8,035 bases of DNA from an uncultured Eubacteriales bacterium (GTDB taxonomy: Bacteria > Bacillota > Clostridia > Lachnospirales > Lachnospiraceae), in NCBI GenBank assembly GCA_949286775.1, contig CASEDW010000036.1, positions 1 through 8,035 on the forward strand, read 5' to 3'. Both the position numbers and the translations under genes were made by a program. Under the pieces are notes generated by a model. It searched no databases. It had not been told where the DNA came from and worked only from the letters and a program-made list of their open reading frames with translations. Positions within the stretch are counted from its first letter, which is position 1. Each line of letters opens with the position of its first letter. Of the stretch, positions 1 through 5,213 are shown piece by piece.

Positions 1-1528
1 CATAGCCGAATATCAGGAAAAGCCTTTGTATAATGATTTCTGCAAAAACGAAGGCGATGAAGCTGCGGTACACAGATGCATACATTCGGTTATGCACCTT
101 ATAGAAGACCACTGTAAGGCAGCCGATCTCCCGCCCCGTTTTACAGCAAGCAAAGCCATTGAAGAAGATGAACTTATCTTAAAACAGCTCAAACTCGATG
201 AAAACGAACTGGAGCTTTTAAGGCATATAACGGTTCAGATGGAAAATGAAAGAGGCCTTGACAGAAACGCCGCCATGGCGGATATGCGGTTTTCTTTTAT
301 CAAAAAAGTCTGCCGTGAATGCGTAAACAAGCCGAAAGAAAGCAAAGAACATATACGTACAGAAAAAATCGACAGAATTTTATCCGGAAAGTATACTGCC
401 ATTCCTGTATTCATCGGAATTATGGCTCTTGTGTTTGTTCTCACTTTCAATGTCATAGGCGCATGGCTTCAGGAATTGATGGACATGGGAATTTCAGCGC
501 TGTCTGACGCAGTTTCAGCCGCTATGATCGCCACCAATGTCAATCCGACGATTCAGAGTCTCGTAATCGACGGAATATTTGAAGGCGTCGGAAGCGTTCT
601 GAGCTTTCTCCCGATAGTAGTCGTAATGTTCTTCTTTTTATCAATGCTTGAAGACAGCGGCTATATTGCCAGAGTCGCGTTTTTCATGGATAAGCTCCTG
701 AGAAAGATCGGCTTATCCGGAAGAAGTATAGTTCCTATGCTGATCGGTTTCGGTTGCACAGTACCGGCTGTTATGGCTACCCGTACTCTTCCGAGCGAGC
801 GCGACAGGAAAATGACTATACTGCTCACGCCGTTTATGAGCTGTACCGCGAAACTTCCGATATACGCATTTTTTGTAAACGCGTTTTTCCCGGAATACGG
901 CGGCCTTATAATGACAGGAATCTACGTCCTTGGTATCGCCATAGGAATTCTGATCGCGTTTTTATACAAAAAGTTTCTGTTTAAAGGCGAAGCAGTTCCC
1001 TTTGTTATGGAGCTTCCTATTTACAGACTTCCCGGCGCAAGAACAACGCTGCAGCTGATGTGGGAGAAATCAAAAGATTTTATACAGAGAGCCTTCACAA
1101 TAATCCTCATAGCGTCTATTGTCGTATGGTTCCTGAAGAGTTTTGATCCTCAGCTGAATTTTGTCTCTGATTCATCCCAGAGCATTATGGCGATGATAGC
1201 CGGAGCGCTTACTCCGATTTTTGCTCCTTTAGGTCTTGGAGACTGGCGGATCGTCACATCGCTTATCTGCGGCGTAATGGCAAAAGAAAGCGTTGTATCG
1301 ACAATGCAGATATTATTCGCGGGAGCCGGCGGCGTCGCCATGGCGCTTACACCTGCTGCGGCAGGCGCGATCCTTGTATTCAGTCTGCTCTACACTCCGT
1401 GTATAGCGGCTATCGCTTCCATCAAACGTGAACTTGGCGCCAAATGGGCTCTTATAGTCGTAATATGGCAATGTATTCTCGCTTGGTTTGCTGCTTTCAT
1501 TTTTACATTGATCGTCAACGCGCTGTAA
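1..1528 (+). CDS. feoB: Ferrous iron transport protein B (FeoB), 5'-truncated by the window edge
   Basis: FeoB is the inner-membrane Fe2+ permease with an N-terminal G-protein domain. The frame is open from the first complete codon (position 2) to the TAA at 1526-1528, giving about 508 residues. The start and the GTPase domain lie upstream, so the TTG at 26 is not a real start. Seen: a soluble linker ending in the FeoB-like stretch MADMRFSF, a first membrane segment near 395-466, the first gate motif GFGCTVPAVMATRTL near 746-790 with its conserved Cys, the motif SCTAKLP near 839-859, then CGVMAKESV and LYTPCIAAIASIKRELGAKW close to the C-terminus. These match the two Gate domains and FeoB-C core of the family in the usual order. 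The C-terminus looks complete and the frame is intact. ribU follows 42 nt later with no terminator between, so the two are probably co-transcribed. FeoA, normally upstream, is not in the window. Confidence 0.96.
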   Translation, partial: IAEYQEKPLYNDFCKNEGDEAAVHRCIHSVMHLIEDHCKAADLPPRFTASKAIEEDELILKQLKLDENELELLRHITVQMENERGLDRNAAMADMRFSFIKKVCRECVNKPKESKEHIRTEKIDRILSGKYTAIPVFIGIMALVFVLTFNVIGAWLQELMDMGISALSDAVSAAMIATNVNPTIQSLVIDGIFEGVGSVLSFLPIVVVMFFFLSMLEDSGYIARVAFFMDKLLRKIGLSGRSIVPMLIGFGCTVPAVMATRTLPSERDRKMTILLTPFMSCTAKLPIYAFFVNAFFPEYGGLIMTGIYVLGIAIGILIAFLYKKFLFKGEAVPFVMELPIYRLPGARTTLQLMWEKSKDFIQRAFTIILIASIVVWFLKSFDPQLNFVSDSSQSIMAMIAGALTPIFAPLGLGDWRIVTSLICGVMAKESVVSTMQILFAGAGGVAMALTPAAAGAILVFSLLYTPCIAAIASIKRELGAKWALIVVIWQCILAWFAAFIFTLIVNAL

Positions 1529-1555
1529 CCGTCTTCTTATTCGGTCAACTTTATT

Positions 1556-1563
1556 GAGAGGGG
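1556..1563 (+). promoter_or_regulatory. Ribosome binding site of the RibU-like gene
   Basis: GAGAGGGG lies 7 nt before the ATG at 1571. This spacing favours the ATG over the in-frame TTG at 1568, which would sit only 4 nt from the site. Confidence 0.8.
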
Positions 1564-1570
1564 AAAATTG

Positions 1571-2128
1571 ATGTCAAATATAAACAAAACAAATACTCAG
1601 AAAACAACTATAAAAATCGTAAAAATGGGAATGCTGATAGCTATAGCGATAGTGCTTGTAGCTATCATACATGTTCCTATTTTCCCGGCAGTAGCGTTTC
1701 TTGAATACGACCCTGCCGATATCCCGATAATGATCGGCACATTCGCTTTCGGACCTTTCGCCGGACTCCTGATCACTCTGATCACTTCTTTTCTTCAGGG
1801 CGTTACAGTAAGCGCCGGAAGCGGCGTATACGGCATAATAATGCATATTATCGCGACAGGCGTTTTCGTTCTTGTATCAGGCTTTATTTATAAGAGAAAA
1901 AAGACAAGAAAAAGCGCTCTTATCGGTATCATACTTGGCATACTCGCAATGGGACTTGTCATGATCGCGGCTAACATGCTTATAACGCCGCTGTTTATGG
2001 GCGTTCCTGCCGAAGTAGTCTGGACGTTAATGCCGTTTATATTCGCTTTTAATATAATAAAAGCCGGTATCAACGGATTTGTAACCTTCTTCCTCTATAA
2101 GAGAATTTCAAATTTCCTTCATAATTAA
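1571..2128 (+). CDS. ribU: ECF transporter S component, RibU-like (probable riboflavin uptake)
   Basis: This is a 185-residue integral membrane protein, the usual length for the substrate-binding S component of energy-coupling factor transporters. S components bind a vitamin and work with a shared EcfA/A'/T module encoded elsewhere. Residues about 17-40 form the first hydrophobic helix. It is followed by FLEYDPADIPIMIGTFAFGP, which closely resembles the L-x-YD-x-SDIP-x-LI...GP signature of the RibU (riboflavin) group. Further hydrophobic stretches run to the C-terminus, interrupted by a basic loop KRKKTRK near residues 108-114. Start chosen: ATG 1571, with a strong upstream GAGAGGGG. No FMN riboswitch can precede it, because only 42 nt separate it from feoB, so expression probably follows feoB. 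The family assignment is strong. The riboflavin specificity is inferred from the motif alone; another flavin or vitamin remains possible. Confidence 0.85.
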   Translation: MSNINKTNTQKTTIKIVKMGMLIAIAIVLVAIIHVPIFPAVAFLEYDPADIPIMIGTFAFGPFAGLLITLITSFLQGVTVSAGSGVYGIIMHIIATGVFVLVSGFIYKRKKTRKSALIGIILGILAMGLVMIAANMLITPLFMGVPAEVVWTLMPFIFAFNIIKAGINGFVTFFLYKRISNFLHN

Positions 2129-2133
2129 AAAAA

Positions 2134-2195
2134 TAAGGGACGAAACCTTTTATCCTACAGATTAAATTCTGCATCAAAAAGGTTATCGTCCCTTA
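2134..2195 (-). terminator. Long hairpin between convergent genes, probable terminator of the leftward operon
   Basis: Arms 2134-2143 and 2186-2195 pair perfectly over 10 bp (TAAGGGACGA/TCGTCCCTTA). After one bulged A (2185) a further 8 bp pair (2144-2151 with 2177-2184), and CAGA/TCTG closes the apex. Read on the minus strand, the stem is followed at once by seven T (2127-2133), the usual form of an intrinsic terminator for the gene ending at 2233. On the plus strand the stem is followed by AATATC, so termination of feoB-ribU there would be weaker. Confidence 0.75.
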
Positions 2196-2205
2196 ATATC
2201 ATGGT

Positions 2206-2223
2206 GTCAAAATACCTTTTGAC
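2206..2223. repeat. Short perfect inverted repeat in the convergent gap
   Basis: GTCAAAA (2206-2212), loop TACC, TTTTGAC (2217-2223). Flanking bases extend the pairing imperfectly (GG against CT). Neither strand has a T-run after it, so it is not a typical intrinsic terminator. It lies 10 nt beyond the end of the TtcA-like gene. It could be a second terminator element, an RNA 3'-end stabiliser or a copy of a dispersed palindromic repeat; nothing in this window decides between them. Confidence 0.6.
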
Positions 2224-2232
2224 CCTGGCATC

Positions 2233-3075
2233 TTAATATGTGTCAAGAAAATTATGTCTGACTCCGTGCTGCTTATATTCGATAACAGTATCGATGTTTA
2301 CATTTTCAACGCTTTTAAATATATTGCCCTCGACAAAAGGATTTGTCTTCTTTAATTGGGCTATCAGATTCTTAATTTCAAGCCTTTTAGATTCCGTAGA
2401 ACCGTCTTCATATACTGTCCAGCAGTTCTCTGTAAAATGACATGCGCACTGAAGAAATTTCAGCTTGTTATAATCGCGCCAGTGTTCAATATCTGACTGA
2501 CGAATAAGATACATCGGTCTGATCAGTTCCATGCCTTCAAAATTTGTACTGTGAAGCTTCGGCATCATAGTCTGTATCTGACCGCCGTAAAGCATTCCCA
2601 TCAATATGGTTTCTATAACGTCATCATAGTGATGTCCCAACGCGATTTTATTGCATCCCAGTTCTTTTGCCTTACTGTACAAATGTCCGCGCCTCATTCG
2701 TGCGCAGAGATAACATGGATTTTTATCTATCTGATCTACCGAATCGAAGATATCCGACTCAAATACCGTGATTGGAATATTCATAAGTTTAGCGTTATAT
2801 TCGATCATTTCGCGGTTCGCTTTATTGTAACCGGGATCCATAACTAAAAAAGTAAGTTCAAACTCAAATTTATTGTGCCGTTTTAATTCCTGAAAGAGCT
2901 TTGCCATCAGCATCGAATCTTTTCCGCCGGAAATACATACGGCAATATGGTCGTTTTCCTGTATGAGATCATATTTATTCAGCGCTTTTGTAAATTTCGA
3001 AAAAATAGATTTTCGAAATTTTTTCTGAATGCTCTTTTCGATCTCTTCATTTCTAAGTAATTCAGTCTTTTCCAT
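2233..3075 (-). CDS. ttcA: TtcA-like PP-loop ATPase, probable tRNA thiolation enzyme
   Basis: This is a 280-residue protein of the N-type ATP pyrophosphatase superfamily, close to the TtcA group that thiolates C32 of some tRNAs using an Fe-S cluster. Seen: the PP-loop SGGKDS at residues 49-54 after a basic, Lys-rich N-terminus, a CYLC motif (C121, C124) followed by ARMRRG, the GHHYDDVIET segment at 147-156 typical of TtcA/TilS, RPMYLIRQSDI at 186-196, and a later Cys group CAC-x5-C (C210, C212, C218). TtcA enzymes bind [4Fe-4S] with a CxxC pair plus a later Cys, so the arrangement fits. The only ATG that keeps the N-terminus is 3075, but no Shine-Dalgarno precedes it, and a GC-rich hairpin ends 13 nt upstream. 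It is last in the leftward gene set, 40 nt after rmlA. The exact tRNA position modified is not shown by the sequence. TilS is less likely because of the cysteines. Confidence 0.85.
   Translation of the reverse strand: MEKTELLRNEEIEKSIQKKFRKSIFSKFTKALNKYDLIQENDHIAVCISGGKDSMLMAKLFQELKRHNKFEFELTFLVMDPGYNKANREMIEYNAKLMNIPITVFESDIFDSVDQIDKNPCYLCARMRRGHLYSKAKELGCNKIALGHHYDDVIETILMGMLYGGQIQTMMPKLHSTNFEGMELIRPMYLIRQSDIEHWRDYNKLKFLQCACHFTENCWTVYEDGSTESKRLEIKNLIAQLKKTNPFVEGNIFKSVENVNIDTVIEYKQHGVRHNFLDTY
2992..3021. repeat. Perfect 12-bp inverted repeat inside the TtcA-like gene
   Basis: AAATTTCGAAAA (2992-3003), a 6-nt loop AATAGA, then TTTTCGAAATTT (3010-3021). It lies within roughly codons 19-28 of the TtcA-like gene and encodes part of FRKSIFSKF. 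It may be a chance product of Lys/Phe/Ser-rich codons, or a real mRNA hairpin near the translation start. Confidence 0.7.
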
Positions 3076-3088
3076 AATGTATATAAAC

Positions 3089-3106
3089 GGGCGGATAAAT
3101 CCGCCC
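3089..3106 (-). terminator. GC-rich hairpin between rmlA and ttcA (terminator or attenuator)
   Basis: GGGCGGAT-AA-ATCCGCCC is an 18-nt near-perfect palindrome, 9 nt after the rmlA stop codon. On the minus strand it is followed by GTTTATATAC, only a partial T-run, so termination may be incomplete. It ends 13 nt before the ttcA ATG, where a ribosome binding site would be expected, so it could also affect ttcA translation. Confidence 0.6.
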
Positions 3107-3115
3107 TAATAATGT

Positions 3116-3976
3116 TTATTCAATTTCAAGCAGGTACTGTCCGTAATTTGTTTTTTCCATCGATTTTCCGATTTTACGAACGTCTTCCAATGTGATAAAT
3201 CCCATCTTCCAGGCTATCTCTTCAATACATCCAATATTATATCCTGAAAGTTGATATGACTTGACCGCCATAGCTGCTTCAAGAACGCTGTCAGCAGTTC
3301 CGGCGTCGAGCCATGTGAGACCCCTCTTAAGCGGAAATACCTTGAGCTGTCCGCGTCTCATATATTCAAGATTTACATCAGTAATCTCAAGCTCTCCTCT
3401 TGCGGACGGTTTAAGATTTTCGGCGATTTCGATAACCTGATTATCATAAAAATAAAGTCCCGGAATTATATAATTTGATTTTGGAATCTTCGGCTTTTCT
3501 TCAATAGATACCACGTTCCAGTCATCATCAAATTCAACGACACCAAAAGGTCTCGGATCGGCGACTTTATATCCAAATACAATAGCTCCGGTATCAGCTA
3601 TGCTGTTTGCTTTTGTGAGCATTTTATCCATATTAGGTCTGTGGAATATATTGTCTCCAAGAATAAGACATACACTGTCTTTTCCGATAAATTCTTTTCC
3701 TATGAGAAGCGCGTCGGCGATTCCTCTTGCCACATGCTGTACAGCGTATTCGATATGAATGCCGATATGAGAACCGTCCCCGAGAAGATTCTTAAAGGAT
3801 TCTTCTTCACCTGGCGGAATGATGATCATTATTTCTTTGATGCCTGCCTGCATAAGTGTAGCCAGCGGATAATATACTAACGGCTTATCATAAACAGGTA
3901 CTAAGGGTTTACAAACAGGTTTTGTCATAGGGTAAAGGCGCGTGCCTTTTCCTGCTGCTAATATTATACCTTTCAT
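3116..3976 (-). CDS. rfbA: Glucose-1-phosphate thymidylyltransferase-type nucleotidyltransferase (RmlA/RfbA family)
   Basis: RmlA joins dTTP and glucose-1-phosphate to give dTDP-glucose, the first step to dTDP-rhamnose and related sugars. The protein is 286 residues, normal for the family. Seen: the N-terminal nucleotide-binding loop LAAGKGTRLYP (6-16), K23 in VCKPLVPVYDKP, LGDGSH and YAVQ at 65-80, LGDNIF (106-111) with the metal-binding Asp, VSIEEKP (156-162), ARGELEITDVN (192-202), TWLDAGT (221-227) and the usual C-terminal ending NYGQYLLEI. Most RmlA enzymes have GGSGTRL and SKQL where this one has AAGKGTRL and CKPL, so dTTP/glucose specificity is likely but not certain. A good site AGGAG (3986-3990) sits 9 nt before the ATG. 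rmlB, C and D are not next to it in the window, so the sugar pathway must be completed elsewhere. It has its own likely promoter overlapping the capA stop. Confidence 0.9.
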   Translation of the reverse strand: MKGIILAAGKGTRLYPMTKPVCKPLVPVYDKPLVYYPLATLMQAGIKEIMIIIPPGEEESFKNLLGDGSHIGIHIEYAVQHVARGIADALLIGKEFIGKDSVCLILGDNIFHRPNMDKMLTKANSIADTGAIVFGYKVADPRPFGVVEFDDDWNVVSIEEKPKIPKSNYIIPGLYFYDNQVIEIAENLKPSARGELEITDVNLEYMRRGQLKVFPLKRGLTWLDAGTADSVLEAAMAVKSYQLSGYNIGCIEEIAWKMGFITLEDVRKIGKSMEKTNYGQYLLEIE

Positions 3977-3985
3977 CTGAATAAT

Positions 3986-3990
3986 CTCCT
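3986..3990 (-). promoter_or_regulatory. Ribosome binding site of rmlA
   Basis: AGGAG on the minus strand with 9 nt to the ATG at 3976; it supports that start. Confidence 0.8.
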
Positions 3991-4016
3991 AAAGTTTTAT
4001 TATACATATGCGTAGC

Positions 4017-4045
4017 ATTATAAACTAATAATGGATAAAGGTCAA
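4017..4045 (-). promoter_or_regulatory. Sigma-70-type promoter for rmlA-ttcA, overlapping the capA stop codon
   Basis: On the minus strand TTGACC (4040-4045) and TATAAT (4017-4022) are separated by exactly 17 nt. That is 5 of 6 and 6 of 6 matches to the vegetative consensus. The -35 box contains the TGA stop of capA (4042-4044). Transcription would begin near 4010, leaving a leader of about 34 nt before rmlA. A second TATAAT at 3999-4004 has no good -35 partner. Confidence 0.7.
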
Positions 4046-5205
4046 ATCTGTTCAAGTATATATTCTTTTACATTTTCAAGACTGCTCTTTACCCATTCTT
4101 TATATTTCTCCTTTTCAGCCAGCGGACAGATAATGGCAAAATCAAGCCCTTCTCCGACAACACGTCCGCTTCTTTTAGGATTTGAGAAATTTTCATGCCA
4201 TTTTTCTTCAGTCGCATCTGAATATTCTTTCGGATTGAGATATTTAAGCTGTCTTTTTGTGGCCGATATGAACATCTTTGCCGACAGCGGAATAAGCTTT
4301 TCATATTCATCAGGCTGCACGTCCGTAAATATCTTCGGAAGCTCCGCTTTAACTACATGTTCAACGCCCCTTACTATTTCAAGTCCCATAGCTTCAAAGT
4401 CATATCCCGTCTTGGAAAAATTAAGTTTTACAAGAATTCCTTTTTCAGTATTGAACTGAGCTCTCTGATAATCCGTATCAAATATAAAATTTCCAAGAGA
4501 ATAAAATATTATCTTATCACCTACCCGTTCATAATTCATCGGAACATGCGGATGATGCGATACTACAATATCGGCTCCCATATCAAGATATGAAAGATAC
4601 CTGTCCCTCGTATACGGATGAGGCAGCGCCGTAAATTCCTCGCCGCCATGCACTACCATTACACACCACCGGCATCTGCTTTTTATCTCTTTTATTGTCT
4701 TTTCGATCAGATCCATCTCATGCCACATAAAGCATCCGGCATTATTTTCTCCTGCCGGCTTACATCCTCTCCTGTATCCGACAGAAAAAACGCCTATTCC
4801 TCCGGCCTCGTCAAAAAATACAGGTTTCATCGCCTGCGCCAGATTCATTCCCGCGCCGATGGTTTTAGCTCCGAATTTTTCTGCTTCTTTCAGAGTAGCC
4901 TCTACGCCTTTTTCGCCCGCGTCCATCATATGATTGTTGCAGATATTCCATATGTCGGCATGCATATTTCTGAAAACTTTTACCGCTTCGGGATTCATCG
5001 TATGAAGAAGCTGCGCCGTGCCCTCTGTAGTTTTATTTGTTTCCTGAGATACTAACGGTCCTTCTATGTTCGCGATCACATGGTTAGCGCTGTGCAAAAA
5101 TTCAAGCACTTCGTCTGAAATAAGTTCGTCGTCCTCCCATTTTTTGTCCATATATCGGTCGAACCCTATATCTCCCGTAAAAACAAGTGAAAAATCTTTT
5201 TCCAT
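4042..5205 (-). CDS. capA: CapA-family protein (poly-gamma-glutamate biosynthesis type, metallophosphatase-like fold)
   Basis: This is a 387-residue member of the CapA/PGA_cap family, related to calcineurin-like phosphoesterases and linked in bacilli to making or exporting poly-gamma-glutamate capsule. Seen in family order: FTGDIGFDR (9-17), ANIEGPLV (45-52), CNNHMMDAGEKG (89-100), IGAGMN (116-121), VVHGGEEF (184-191, where many relatives have HWGxE), VSHHPHV (215-221) and FYSLGNFIFD (234-243). About 140 residues follow that I do not recognise. Unlike capsule CapA proteins, it has no N-terminal signal peptide or membrane segment: the protein starts MEKDFSLVFTGD, directly at the first domain motif. 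It therefore probably acts in the cytoplasm unless anchored by a partner. The start ATG 5205 has AGGA (5212-5215) 6 nt upstream, overlapping the end of the MurD-like gene, and the gap is only 8 nt. Family assignment is firm; the role is inferred. Confidence 0.88.
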   Translation of the reverse strand: MEKDFSLVFTGDIGFDRYMDKKWEDDELISDEVLEFLHSANHVIANIEGPLVSQETNKTTEGTAQLLHTMNPEAVKVFRNMHADIWNICNNHMMDAGEKGVEATLKEAEKFGAKTIGAGMNLAQAMKPVFFDEAGGIGVFSVGYRRGCKPAGENNAGCFMWHEMDLIEKTIKEIKSRCRWCVMVVHGGEEFTALPHPYTRDRYLSYLDMGADIVVSHHPHVPMNYERVGDKIIFYSLGNFIFDTDYQRAQFNTEKGILVKLNFSKTGYDFEAMGLEIVRGVEHVVKAELPKIFTDVQPDEYEKLIPLSAKMFISATKRQLKYLNPKEYSDATEEKWHENFSNPKRSGRVVGEGLDFAIICPLAEKEKYKEWVKSSLENVKEYILEQI

Positions 5206-5213
5206 AATACATC

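Noticed and set aside
1529..1570. FMN riboswitch before the RibU-like gene
   Set aside because: Only 42 nt are available, far too short, and none of the conserved aptamer segments is present.
1574..1846. 90-codon open frame on the minus strand opposite ribU
   Set aside because: Antisense to a well-supported membrane protein with a good ribosome site; the translation is unrecognisable.
2551..2847. 98-codon open frame on the plus strand opposite ttcA
   Set aside because: It is antisense to the conserved CxxC and GHHYDD regions of the TtcA-like gene and has no supporting start signal.
4031..4459. 142-codon open frame on the plus strand opposite the end of capA
   Set aside because: The minus strand here encodes a clear CapA protein; the plus-strand frame has no ribosome site and a low-complexity Ser/Phe-rich translation.
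4618..5055. 145-codon open frame on the plus strand opposite capA
   Set aside because: It lies antisense to conserved CapA motifs and its translation resembles no family I recognise.
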